Shown piece after piece: positions 1 to 10,244 of a DNA stretch of 64,000 bases. How positions within the stretch are numbered: position 1 is the stretch's first letter; each line of letters starts with the position of its first letter. Source of the stretch: Strigamia acuminata (lineage: Eukaryota; Arthropoda; Chilopoda; Geophilomorpha; Linotaeniidae); the NCBI GenBank assembly GCA_949358305.1, contig OX442321.1:3621605-3685604 (forward strand), in the 5' to 3' direction. The position numbers and the translations under genes were made by a program. The notes beneath the pieces were generated by a model. It was given only the letters and a program-made list of their open reading frames with translations. It searched no databases and had not been told where the DNA came from.

Positions 1-1250
1 GGCGTCATTCTGCAAAATTTCTCATCTCGTATGATTGAGCCTCGAACATAATTTATCTTTTCGTGATTGAACATTGCGATTTTGTCTTGGCACAAGAATT
101 GAACAAACCAACGTGAGTGATGCCGACGGATCAATTTGCAAGTTTGACATCATGTAAGTAGGATTTATTTTTGTGCTTTCAAACCAGTGTGGCAGTGTTT
201 TATTTTATTTTTCAATGGATTTGGAAAATAGCTCGAAATAGTTAAAACACCAGGTGAAATAACAACTGCGTATACAAGTTTTTATTTTTGTTATTATTTC
301 CATTTTCTAAAATATTTTTCCCGTGGGTCAGGATTTCAGCAGCTATTTTTTTGTTTAAACATGCAAAATGAAAAAAAATAATTAATTGTTGACGTGTAGT
401 AATATGTGATTACACATCATTTAAGATCCGTATAATTTCTAAAATTCTGTAACGTCTCAGTTATGATTCAGATTTTATTCCATTGATATATTTTCGGGTG
501 GTTTTTGGATCATTTTGAGTGCGATTAAAAGTTTTCTGGGCAATGTGTACGCATTCAAAAGTACAAAAATCAATTATAGTAATTTGTTGCACTTGTATGG
601 CCAACACACTAGCGATTTAATGTTTACTATAACACTGGAATAAAAGTCAATTTACTTTTATCAGGAGGTCCCAAGAGTTTGATTACGTTAAAACACTCAT
701 CAATCAGCTTAAGACTTGTCAAAAATCCTCATTAGTGAATTTAGGAGCGAAGCAAAGTTTATATTTCCTGCTATTTAAATTTTGACACAGCTAAATTAAG
801 GCGCAAAAAATAGATCAACCATTTCAGCTTCGATTTCACCTATTTGTAGAATAGCAATAAACATCCAGTAAGTTGTAGGCGGACATAGAATTGAGTTCAC
901 AAAGACCACTAAAACTCAATTTACTTTTTATCAGTAATTCTCAAGTGTGTTGTTTACCAAACATTTTCATCAGCATAATGCTTGTCAAACATTCTGTTTC
1001 GTTAAATCTATAATGCTTTTCAATACGTGTCGTCATTGGTGATCGGTTAAATTAATGGTGCCATTCAGGAGCGAAACAGAGTTTAAACTTCCTACTATTT
1101 GCCCTTTTGAGAACGATTGAGTTAATTTAATACGTTCTTAACTTCAGACTATTTGGTGTTATTCATAATGTTTCTTCTGGTATTCATGATATTTTTGCTC
1201 CAAACATGTAAGTAAAAGCATTTGAATATGAAAGAAAATAATTCGTTAAA
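1..1250. other. Non-coding AT-rich flank with a diverged internal duplication
   Basis: No open frame here looks like a protein. Two stretches (about 650-790 and 920-1110) resemble each other: both have a run ending in ACTTTTATCAG or similar, then a segment ending in GGAGCGAARCARAGTTTA and a cytosine/thymine-rich tail. This reads as an old tandem duplication of host intergenic DNA. Nothing else was recognised. Confidence 0.4.
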
Positions 1251-1254
1251 AAGG

Positions 1255-1490
1255 AGCATCATTTCTTTGCCATTTGTATCCCAAATACTGAAATTTGTTT
1301 TGCAATATACGATGGAAACACCTTTCAAAATACGATTAAGAGATTTTACTCACCCCAATGAGGTTACAACTCATTGCTTACACGGTGACACCTCTGCAAT
1401 TACACCAGCATGCAGTGAAAACATGCTGCAATGAGCTAAAATTGTCCGCTTTTAAGCAAGCCGTTGCCATCACAGCTATAATTTTCATAG
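1255..1490 (-). pseudogene. Fragment of an ionotropic receptor gene (first visible exon and its 5' intron)
   Basis: This segment matches, by eye, the region around 36950-37290 of the third IR copy. It has the same exon core (CTTTGCCATTTGTATC on the plus strand), then the same flank with CGATGGAAACAC, CCAATGAGGTTACA and the CAAGCCGTTGCCATC block. Only this piece is present; no neighbouring IR exons were found before 4.5 kb. It is therefore a broken fourth copy, or the distal part of a gene whose other exons lie outside or were lost. Confidence 0.6.
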
Positions 1491-1499
1491 GTAATATAC

Positions 1500-2440
1500 T
1501 GTGGAGTTTTAGAGTCGTCAGCGCGCGTCGCCGGACTTGTGAAGCGGTGGGGTCACCAGCGCGCGCGGCCGGGGATCATCGTACGTTGCTCGTCCAATGA
1601 CCACCCGAAAGGGGCAATTATTGTAAACAGCCAATCAAGGCTGGCCATCGAAGGGGAAGAAGCCCCATTGTAATAAAAAAAGAGGTCACTTGTGTGAAAG
1701 TGCTTACCAAGCAAAAACGTGTGTGTGGTCCGCCATTTTATTTTTCAAACATAAACTTTTAGCCAAAAGTTCACAATACTGAGCGTGACGTGTAATTGTC
1801 GGGATATTTCGGTGGAACCAGCCCCATTTGCGCTTGTTACGAATTTTGGGTGACGCCCGAGAAAAACCTCTCACCGCCAACCATCGTTGAGTCTCGTTCA
1901 CTTGTCCGAGACTCATCATCGCCGACAGAGCAAACCGCTGCCCGGGGTTTACAGTCTACACCATCGAATGAACAGAGGAATTTTTACCCGCTCGCTGCCG
2001 ATTATTGTGTGTTCCGAGACTTGCCCGGACACGCCTTTGTCACAAGCAACCCACTCACTCGTGAAGCATCGCCGATATCTGTAAGCCACCGTGGAGTCCC
2101 TCCGGAGCTTGCAGATAAAAGTCATCGTATGAACGAGTGAAATATTTTCAGGCGAGTTCAATGGTGGCGCCATTACTGTATGTAAAAGATAAAAATGTAA
2201 AAACTCCCGGTGGCACCTAACCACTGACCTAAATAAATAAAGGTAAATAAAACTTGTGTGAAAAAAGCAGTTTTCTGATGGCAGAAATCAAGGCCACAGT
2301 AACAAGAGTGACAATTCCTAGATACACTTTTGAAAAAGATGGTTAAACTGCACAAGTTTTATTGCAGGTAGATGGCGTTGTACGAAGTATCACGTTGTTG
2401 ATTTGAATTGGCGAAAGGAGAGAAGGGGGCAGGCTGGCTT
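1500..2440. other. GC-richer unassigned segment, possibly LTR remnant
   Basis: Composition changes sharply at about 1500, from AT-rich to CG-rich with many GCGCGC steps, and returns to AT-rich by about 2220. Open frames on both strands overlap each other and lack recognisable domains, so coding is not supported. The start (TGTGGAG) and abrupt composition change resemble the solo LTRs elsewhere in the window, but no partner copy or target duplication was found. Confidence 0.3.
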
Positions 2441-2460
2441 TGCCTATGTGACAGTCTTCT

Positions 2461-3024
2461 TGTGACATGATATGGTCTTACCCGCGCAGTATGGGGAATT
2501 ACTACACGGGAGGGACGCATATCTCACGTAATAACGAGACAGGGACTCAGACTGTTGGGCTTTGGCCTTTAATCGTTGTCTGGGGGTTGGGTCACCTATC
2601 TCACTGTGTGGCTGTGCTAGTAGGCACGCTACGCCGGTTACATGCAGGGCATGAGCCCCATGGGTGACGTGGTCGGTCACACCGGACGAACACTCTGCTG
2701 TACTTACCCGTACGACCCAGGTAGCGGCTCGTGGAGGCTGAAACAGGCTTCTCATCCTGCTACTGAGCATCACAGTGGTGAATGGTGAAAGGAGCAGAGT
2801 CAGCAGTTGTCTCTGCTGTAGTTAGGATCGTGGCAGCTCACCCTGGCAGCTCACCCTGGCACGTCTTCACACTCGTCTCTCTCAGCAACGTCTCTCTCTC
2901 ATCACACCACTCAGCTCACCTCCTCCCCTGCTAGGCCGGTCCACTCCCATGAGGGGGGCGGCTTGGGCCCACCAGGCGGTGTGTGGAGTGATGTAGGCCA
3001 CGGATCGTGACCAAACGGTCACAA
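2461..3024 (-). mobile_element. Solo LTR, family 1 (TGTGAC...GTCACA)
   Basis: Read on the minus strand this runs from TGTGACCGTTTGG to ATCATGTCACA and matches, by eye, the plus-strand copies at 38591-39156 and 31832-32420. Shared blocks include the CACCATTCACCACTGTGA stretch, the CCTAGACAAC...ATTAAAGGCCAA block and the CCCAACAATCTGAGT block. No internal retrotransposon genes lie beside it, so it is a solo LTR. A target duplication is not clear at this copy. Confidence 0.75.
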
Positions 3025-3194
3025 TCTCACTGGATGCCACAGGTATTGTAGTGGGTGGCAGGCGATCAGTGGATGAAAAGAGACGGAGGAATTCGAACCA
3101 ACTAATTCCTAATTAGTGAAGAAAGGATATTTATGCAAAATAAAATTTGTTTTTGGTGAATAACTGGACTCAGTTATTCAAACCAATAACCATC

Positions 3195-3525
3195 GCAAGT
3201 TGTGGCGGTTCGACCTCGATGTATTACACGACCAGGAGCACGTGATGTCGACCAGGACTCAAGAACGCAGCCAGACCGGCTTAGATGACATCAGTATTTC
3301 CAGTTACAAGGAAGTTCCATCCTAAAAATCAGTGGACAGTAAAGATATTATTTTAGGAACATTCGGCCATTTTCGGTATAGTTGATTTTGTTGATTAATT
3401 GGCCACATGTCGGCATTAATTTTGTGTATAACTTTTAGTATTTTATTTGTATTGGCTGGAATAATTATTATGATAATTATATCTGGTATCCAATAAGCTG
3501 TAATGTATTGAGCAACCATTATTCA
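3195..3525 (+). repeat. Decayed LTR fragment related to the 1901-bp LTR element
   Basis: The order of motifs AAGTTGTGGCGGT, ACTCAAGAACGCAGCCAGACCGGCTT, GATGACATC, GATATTATT, GGCCA..TCTTTGTATAGTT-like text and ATGTCGGCATTA follows the last third of the long LTR at 52330-52640, with many substitutions and small gaps. It is an old relative of that LTR end; the rest of the element is absent. Confidence 0.65.
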
Positions 3526-3611
3526 TATTTATTGATCTCTTATGTTGTTCACTTGCTATAATCTATCCCCGGTATTACCGGTTGGTAGAGTAAATTGGAA
3601 CAATATCTCAC

Positions 3612-3695
3612 GCAAAAAGGCTTAACTTTAGGTTTAACATGGGAACATCAAAGAATTAAGAATACCACAGAGTGAAGATTTATAAACACTACATA
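3612..3695. repeat. Start of the IR-region segmental duplication
   Basis: The segment beginning GCAAAAAGGCTTAACTTTAG matches 25803-25885 downstream of IR copy 2. The two copies remain alignable up to the MITE at 3696 and resume after it at 4291, through the receptor exons. The duplication unit therefore includes 3' flanking DNA as well as the gene. Confidence 0.7.
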
Positions 3696-4290
3696 GGGGC
3701 CGTCCATAAAGAAGGTCACGGTCTTAGGGGGGAGGGAGGGGCAAGCCAATCTCGTGACAAATTGTGACATAGGGGGAGAAGGGGTTCTTGGAAATGTGAC
3801 GTCACAAGCAAAGAATGCACATTTCATACATAGCAAAATTCAAGACGTCACAAGCAAAGAATGCACATTTCATACATAGCAAAATTCAAGACGTCACAGT
3901 GTTCATTTCATCAGCTGCATTGTTATTAGCAGCGCTGCTACATACCTTCACTTTGTATTGTAAAAGTACAAGGAACCAAAAATCTTTTCACGATATTGTA
4001 TAGCAACTTCTTGGCCCAGTTAAAAATTAATTTGACTATAAAGTGAAGAGTGATTACATTGCATAAGTAAAAAATAAATCTAACCGCCATCCAGATACGA
4101 TGGCAAATCAAAACAAACTGCTTGCACACATGTTCATGTAAACCTATGCAAACCACAAAGACCTAATGATAATAAACCGTGACTGTGACATAGGGGGTAG
4201 GGGGGTGAAGCTTAGCGTGACAGTAGTGTGACATGGGGGTAGGGGGGGCTAAAAAAAGTCGATTTTAGCGTGACCTTTATGGACGGCCCC
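3696..4290. mobile_element. Non-autonomous DNA transposon (MITE) with GGGGCCGTCCATAAAG ends
   Basis: The ends are inverted copies: GGGGCCGTCCATAAAG on the left and CTTTATGGACGGCCCC on the right. It is flanked by ATA on both sides. The paralogous site at about 25881-25890 is empty and reads through ACACTGTATAGCAC, confirming insertion into an ATA/TA-type target. Inside, a 47-bp block containing AAAATTCAAGACGTCACA is tandemly duplicated at about 3803-3897, and G-rich GTGACATAGGGGG motifs lie near both ends in inverted orientation. No transposase is present. The superfamily is not assigned. Confidence 0.8.
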
Positions 4291-4497
4291 ATAGCACTAA
4301 TCTAATCACTGATCACAGGTAAGTTCTTAGGCATCCTCCAGGCAGTCCAATATACGATTGACTTAATTGAGTGTATTAAATGCTTCGACAGACTTTGTTG
4401 AAAATTCGTGTGATCTTGACTTAATACAATAATAAACTGCAATTGACAAAATTAAGGTGCAACATTTTATAAATTAAACGAGAAGTGTGTATTGAAT

Positions 4498-6421
4498 TTA
4501 CAAAATGAATTTAACAATAATCAGTTCAAATACACCAATAATTAAAGACATTGAAATTGCACCCATTAAGATTATAAAAGGTCCAATTATTTGACCAAAC
4601 GAAACTGGATTAAAATGATCTACTAAACATTCCGGCGGCTTGGAAAAGAAACGTTGATAGTCAAGTGATAAGATTCCATATTCCTTCAATAATAAAATTC
4701 TGGTTGAGAAGAGATTTCAATTTTTGATTGATAATAAATATGACTGCCGTTTGTTTACTTGCGATTGAAATAATCCATGTAGGCAAATTGTTTTGAATAT
4801 CCCAACGATACATGTTGTCTGCTGATATGATGAGATGCAACAGCAAAACTGCAATTCCCATAAATCAAATATCGTGGCCCAATCATTCCAAATTTTCCAG
4901 CATATGTCAACTCAATTCCATCATGAGCAGTAAGAACTCGTAAAACAGTTTTATTTTCGTACGGTGGTTTCTATTAAAAATATAATTGTTTTATAAAATT
5001 AACCAAATAACATCTTTATCATAATACCTGGAATATTTCTTCGCCACTACTGCTTTTGAGTATCACTGGCAAATAATCGGTATTTTCCAACATGTTGTCA
5101 AGAGAAGAAAAAGGAACTTTGATGTCCGTTGTTGCAAGCAAAGAAGTTAATGTGGAATTATAACTACCCCATAGCAAGATCGAAAATGTGATATAGACTA
5201 TGAAGACAATTTTCATAGCCTTCAATGAAAAAGTATTGAAATTTCCTAGAACAGAGTGACAGCAAAGATATCAATTTTTTCGATTAATTTCCCTTAAATA
5301 CCGTACAAACCTTGTATCACAATTGGCCAACACAGCAGGACATTGTTAATTAAATTTAAAAAACAACTTTGATTGCTTGACAAACGACTTGCTAATACAC
5401 TGATCAGAATAACCATCATGCTTGTTGCAAATACGCTCAGCCACATTTCTATATTGAACTGTTGCAAATAGAAACCGTAATTCCATTCGCGCCGATCTAA
5501 TTTTCTATACAAAATTTCATACTGAAATGGATAAAATTGCGGTGAAAAGTTTACATAGTCTCTTCTCTTTCTGGTCATGACAGTCCCAGCATTAATGTCG
5601 GCTGTCTAAACAAAATAAAACTTAATTTAAAATTCAAAATATCAATTTATTAGCTAATGATGTGTAATACACACCCCTTGTGTGAGATCACCAATCATCC
5701 CCGTCCAACTGTCATTTACAAAGGTTCCAAATTGTCCATGTTTGTTCCGAATGATTTTAATACTTGTAAGTTTTCAGAAATTTGTACATTTAATCGGTTG
5801 ATATAAGTAAATGAGTTCATTCTTTGTTTATAAACACCTTGTGTTAAATTGAGTTTTAAAGATGTTGATAACTTCCCCAAAATAACCACCTAGTACCAGT
5901 GAGTTGTTTACATGAGTTAATATGAGTTCAGGGGGAGACTACAGAGAAGGTTTAAAATAAAGTTTGTTAACTGGAAATGTAGTCCTACCATGAATAACAT
6001 GGACACACATCCGTGTGTTATTTCCTATTGATTCGTTGTTCTGTGCACTGATTGCATGACAGCATTGCTTGCTAACTAAGTATGTTTCTTACCTGTTGTC
6101 ATCCCAGAATACAGTGCGGTTATATATTATGTGGCGCCATCAGTGGCAAAACGCTCTGTACATGTGGATATGTGACCATGTTATTCTAGGTTCGTGGTTC
6201 TACTTACATGAATAACTGTTAACCTTATTTCCTTTTCCAAAAGCTGACTTCCTTCGTTCTTTTGGATACTTTTAATCTTTTATTTTAACACATTCAGAAT
6301 AAACGCTTAAAAATTAATCATTTTAAACACAACTTACAGATCGATTATCACAACTCAGTTGTAAAAAAGACTTTCTTGCATCAATACTTTGCCATTTGTA
6401 TCCTAAATATTCAAATTCGTT
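4498..6421 (-). CDS. Ionotropic receptor (IR family), copy 1, eight visible exons
   Basis: This is a chemosensory ligand-gated ion channel of the variant glutamate-receptor family, expected in sensory-cell membranes. Exons on the minus strand are: 6338-6421, 6208-6276, 5838-5938, 5675-5762, 5311-5605, 5028-5245, 4759-4970 and 4498-4699. All introns fit GT/AG, and every junction phase closes, giving 422 codons plus stop. Visible parts, in order, are: a ligand-binding lobe including WTGMIGDLTQGTADI; FSPQFYPF before the first membrane helix (FATSMMVILISVLASRL); the pore loop (NNVLLCWPIVIQG); the SYNSTLTSLLATTDIKVPF stretch after the second pore helix; and a last helix after PVSFGQIIGPFIILMGAI. 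The 5' exons (signal peptide, start codon) were not found, so the model is partial at its N-terminus. Ligand unknown. Confidence 0.85.
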
Positions 6422-6424
6422 CTG

Positions 6425-6925
6425 CAATGTACATACAACACAGTGTCATTTTAAATTTATTAATTAATTTCCTAATGACATACGTACAATAATAAAAATA
6501 TGGTAATTAAAAACGCTAAAAATTAATTTAATCCTTGTGAACTTGGCAACAAATCAATTTTTATTTTAACTTTTAGTGTTACGATTTCGATTTTTCATTC
6601 GAAAATTACATCCAAACCGATTTTAGCGTAGCTATTTTTTTGAATTGTTTTATTATTTATTTTAATTCTTTGCTACTTGTATCGCAAATATTGAAAACAT
6701 TTGACGTGATGAAAAAATATTTTCCACCAATACCGCCAAGGACGGATTTCTGGTGAATGCTACCCTTCTATCAGCCCATTTATGAGGTACTAATTGAAAA
6801 AAATTTCCCCAAGAAGGTTTTTGACAAGTTTACAGTTTACAGTTGCCTGGGGCCATTCACCTGCACGAAACTATACATCCGCTCCTTAATAATAGCAAAT
6901 GCAAAACAATTTTTAATGCACATAG
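6425..6925. other. AT-rich non-coding DNA upstream of IR copy 1
   Basis: No convincing gene. Near 6660-6700 a stretch (TTTGCTACTTGTATCGCAAA) weakly resembles the first visible IR exon and may be a decayed exon. The missing 5' exons of IR copy 1 could lie here but none can be called. Confidence 0.35.
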
Positions 6926-7383
6926 TGTGACCAACAGGCCACCGCCAGTTGGCACTGGCAACATTAAGCAGAGGATCCTCAGCAGCCCCTATGCCATACC
7001 GTCTGAGCTGCGTTCAGATTGCAGCCAATCAGGACAGAGGATTCTGCAAGGTGTCAGTCTGTGGCTTGACCGCCATGACCAAAACAGAACAACACCAGCC
7101 ACGAGAGTAACTGGTAGCCTTGCTACACGTAAGCGATGGCAATACCAATAACTGGCGAAATTGCCTTCAAGTCTAAAGGGACCTGAGCCGAACCATTGGG
7201 CTTTGCTGCAAGGCATGGTGAGGTATAAGAAACCGACCACGCTGCCCATGTGGCCTTTGGTCATGATGGCAATAAAGAATATCAATCTTTAACTGTGTGT
7301 CTCTAAGTTTGTATTTAATTGTGAATGGTGCCCAAACGCCCATGGTCCTCCCCTGACCATGAGGTGGACAACAGCCACTCACA
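6926..7383 (+). mobile_element. Solo LTR, family 2 (TGTGACC...ACTCACA), internally shortened
   Basis: It starts TGTGACCAACAGGCC and ends GCCACTCACA. It shares with the better-preserved copy at 34358-34992 the order TGTGACCAAC, a GTCCCTTT-type GC-rich body, AATAAAG with a CTTGTGTCTC-like run, and the final CCTCCCC..GACCA..TGG block before the CACTCACA end. It is about 180 bp shorter than that copy. The target duplication is not perfect (ATAG/AAAG), consistent with age. Confidence 0.6.
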
Positions 7384-8095
7384 AAAGAAATGCTTTAAAC
7401 ACTTTAAACTCCTTCATTAATATCTTACGATAGAAACATTTTTGAGAAAAATACCTAGAAATAAACGAAAACATCTTTTAGAGGCGCAATTGAAATCTTT
7501 CACACAAATTACCCTCTTGAGGAATTAAATTTACACGAGCAAATTCAACGCGGCTGGATTGTAGATTATCAGTCTCATAACCCAGATAACTCACTGATAA
7601 CTCACCGTACAGGTGAGTTCGGCAGAATGGTTATGTTTGACCGACCATGTCATACGTGGAGCTCCCTCCAAGTTTACGACGGGTCCGTTGCCGGTGTGGC
7701 GTGCCTACGCGGCACTGCCAACACACGGGTAGACGAGAGTCTCTAACCCCTAGACAACGGATTAAAGGCAAACAACCCAACAATCTGGAGTTCCTTGTCT
7801 CATTTACATGAGTATGCGTTCCACTCCATGGTAACCAGTCCCCAGGCTGCCATGTAGAAGACCATACCAGTCACAGAACAAAGAAATACTGTAAACACTT
7901 TAAACTGCTTCATTAATATCTTACCATAGAAACATTTTTGAGAAAAAGCCCTAGAAATAAACGAAAACATTCTTTAGAGGCACAATTAAAATCTTTCACA
8001 CAAATTACCTTCATGCGGAATTAAAGTCACACGAGCAAATTCAACGCGGCTGGATTGTAGACTGTCAGTCTTATAACCCAGACAACTCACTGAAA
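7382..8095. repeat. Direct duplication of about 215 bp bracketing a family 1 LTR piece
   Basis: 7382-7600 and 7879-8095 are diverged direct copies. Both run from AAGAAATRC..TAAACACTTTAAACT through GAAACATTTTTGAGAAAAA and TTCAACGCGGCTGGATTG to CAACTCACTGA. Between them is the 3' part of a family 1 LTR. The left copy abuts the end of a family 2 LTR and the right copy abuts the end of the family 1 LTR, so both LTRs sit at the same edge of the duplicated unit. Confidence 0.7.
7607..7874 (+). mobile_element. 3' part of a family 1 solo LTR
   Basis: This matches the last half of the copies at 38591-39156 and 31832-32420: ACAGGTGAGT, the GTGTGGCGTGCC block, CCTAGACAACGGATTAAAGG, CAACCCAACAATCTGGAG, and the terminal ACCAGTCACA. 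The 5' half is missing. The truncation point coincides with the edge of the left direct repeat. Confidence 0.7.
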
Positions 8096-8740
8096 AAATT
8101 GCACTGTTTTAAAACATTTCCTTTTCATATTCAAGCCAAATCCCACTAATAACTTACGAGTTTGAAGTAGGAAATATACGAAGACGATCAGATACATCAT
8201 CAGCTATTTATCATTAATTGGTTGCAAGTGAGTGTTTAAACACACAAAATACTTTTAGTGTTCTATGGCCGTAAGATCAACACTAATAAAACAGGCCTAA
8301 CCCTCATGGAAAGGCTAAATGATACACTCATACTCCTTTGCAAGCTTGACACGAAGTGACTTTATTGAGCACGGTTGCCAAGGGCAACAGTGATAACAAT
8401 CAATACAATTTACTACAATTCGTGCTTATTATAAAGGTTTACACATCTAAACAGTACAATACTGTTGTTACGCAAGTTGCTACACATAAAAATCAATTAA
8501 GTTAGAAATTTAATGTGTTGTCTGCACGGTAATAAAATTTTACTGTCCTTTTATGTACAATCGTGGCCATAAAAATTGTCGCGTGCTGCTTGCTGCTGAA
8601 ATTGAAATGATTAATTTCAGTTTTTGCCACAAGGGTGATTGGATAAGTCTACTATCTAGGGTGGGTGATTGTTTCAGCGGTTATATTTGTTGTATTCATT
8701 TGCATAATAAAATTGTAAAATTTATTTTGTCCAAATCAAA

Positions 8741-8899
8741 ATGCCTAGACACCTGTCTAATGAGGAAAGGAGTGAAATTTTAGAAATGTTCTTAGCAGGA
8801 GTAAGTTATTATAATGTGTATTTAACAGTAAATACACAAACTCCACAAACTTTTGAAATTCAACCAGGTTTAAGGAAAATTGAAAAATATTCTTTGTGA
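8741..8899 (+). pseudogene. Transposase N-terminal remnant (helix-turn-helix start)
   Basis: A 52-codon frame starts MPRHLSNEERSEILEMFLAG and then loses any transposase character before its stop. A short basic start followed by an EER..I..M...G helix is the usual opening of Tc1/mariner or similar HTH transposases. It lies about 180 bp inside the inverted repeat at 8558, where such a gene should start. No DDE catalytic region follows, so it is dead. Confidence 0.5.
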
Positions 8900-8984
8900 A
8901 AGTTTTTAAGTTCAGTATTTATTTTGCAAAAAAATACTAAATAGCCTTTCATCTATAAGGGACCATTATTATTCTAAAAATTGG

Positions 8985-9240
8985 AATTTTGCACATAAAA
9001 ATTGCATTTTTGCAAATAAAAATTGCATTTTTGCGGATAAAAATTGCATTTTTACAGATAAAAATTGCATTTTTGCACATATTTTCTAAGAAATTGCAAT
9101 TTTGCAGATAAAAATTCATCTTGGGCACATAAATTGAGTATTTTTAAAACTAAAAATGGCTTTTAAATGGCTTTTAAATGGCTTAAAATTCTGCATTTTT
9201 GCACACAAATTCTGCATTTTTGCACAGAAATCCTGCTATT
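8985..9240. repeat. Short tandem repeat (TTGCATTTTTGCAGATAAAAA type)
   Basis: A unit of roughly 19-21 bp centred on AAATTGCATTTTTGC is repeated with changes from about 8990 to 9110. Similar TCTGCATTTTTGCACA units reappear at 9190-9230. Two copies of AAATGGCTTTT/AAATGGCTT lie between. It is non-coding and simple-sequence-like. Confidence 0.75.
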
Positions 9241-9755
9241 TTGTGGTAGTTTTATGTCCAATGGAGGATGGACAAGTTTTAGTTATATTTTTTCAAATAA
9301 AAACTTTATAAAAAAATTTGAAAACATTTAAAAAATGTAACCAGCCTGCATTCAATAAATTTTGATTTGTTTAATTGAAAACAGCTTGTTTGTTTTTATT
9401 TTGTGATTTTGCGTGGGTTGGTCGCCAATCCAGTACTCCAGATTATCCATAGAAGACAGAAATCTTTATTACAGTAGCACAATCCGCATTACAACTTTCA
9501 AACATAAACACATAGGAATCGCAACATGGCGCTCTCCTAACAACAATGCGCCCAAGACACATGCAAAACTCCAATTATTACAATTTAATTAGAAGAAACT
9601 ATCTTTTTCATTTCATTAAAATTTTTTTAATTTAATTTAAAAAAATTAAAAATTAAAAATTAAAATTCGTTTTTATTTATTTAAAATTTTTTTTATTTAA
9701 TTAATTATATTTTTTTTTAAAAACCCAAGGAAGCAGAAAGTCTTATAAAAATGAC
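9241..9755. other. Non-coding AT-rich interval before the Polinton
   Basis: This stretch holds a long A/T-only run (about 9600-9720, TTTTTAATTTAATT-like) and no supported gene. It belongs to the decayed host element into which the Polinton inserted. Confidence 0.4.
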
Positions 9756-9761
9756 AGCTAA
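9756..9761. repeat. Left target-site duplication of the Polinton (CAGCTA)
   Basis: CAGCTA directly precedes the first base of the left inverted repeat and is repeated exactly after the right inverted repeat. Confidence 0.9.
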
Positions 9762-10145
9762 GTAGTGGGTTTGTGGGGATCCTGGGCCAGTGGTTGGTGG
9801 TGAGGGGGGGTGGGGGTGGTGAGGGTTAAGTGGGGGGAGAGATAAGGGGAGGGGGAGATAAGTGGAGGGGGAGATAACGGGAGGGGGAGATAAGGAGAGG
9901 GGGAGATAAGGGGAGAGCTAAGTGGGGGTGACTAATTGCTTCAATCAATCAGTCTTATCATTCAATCAATGTACCCTAGGCTATTATTTGTTATTGTTTT
10001 TCTTTACTTAAGTACCTTGTTGTTGTTTTTCCCAAATTTTCAAAGGACCCTTGTTTTTCTTTACTTAAGCACCTTGTTGTTGTTTTTCCCAAATTTTCAA
10101 AGGACCCTAGGCCACTTTTAATCAAAGGAGGGATATTATTGGGTA
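9762..10145 (+). repeat. Left terminal inverted repeat of the Polinton
   Basis: About 384 bp, inverted copy of 24805-25190 with only a handful of mismatches. From the tip inwards it contains: a G-rich tract with several GGGGGTG and TGGGGG runs; five tandem GGGGGAGATAA-type units (about 9835-9925); a TCAATCAATC stretch; and two direct copies of a roughly 57-bp unit (TTGTTTTTCTTTACTTAAG ... TTTTCAAAGGACCC). It ends near GATATTATTGGGTA. Confidence 0.95.
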
Positions 10146-10175
10146 GTTATCTTAACCAATGGGAAACTAGTAATG

Positions 10176-10185
10176 GGTATATATA
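10176..10185 (+). promoter_or_regulatory. TATA box of the PolB gene
   Basis: GGTATATATAC at 10175-10185 lies about 60 bp before the ATG at 10245, just inside the left inverted repeat. The upstream ATG at 10173 overlaps this box, so it would not be in the mRNA. Confidence 0.65.
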
Positions 10186-10244
10186 CTTGCAATTCCCTAC
10201 TCTCTTCTCTTCACTTCTTGCAAGTGCTAGGTTTTGTTTGCATC

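Noticed and set aside
1796-2140. Possible 114-codon gene in the GC-richer segment
   Set aside because: No domain, several overlapping frames of similar length, and composition typical of an LTR-like insertion.
7173-7382. Minus-strand frame at the end of the family 2 LTR
   Set aside because: Inside an LTR, no domain; also seen as non-homologous in the second copy of the LTR.
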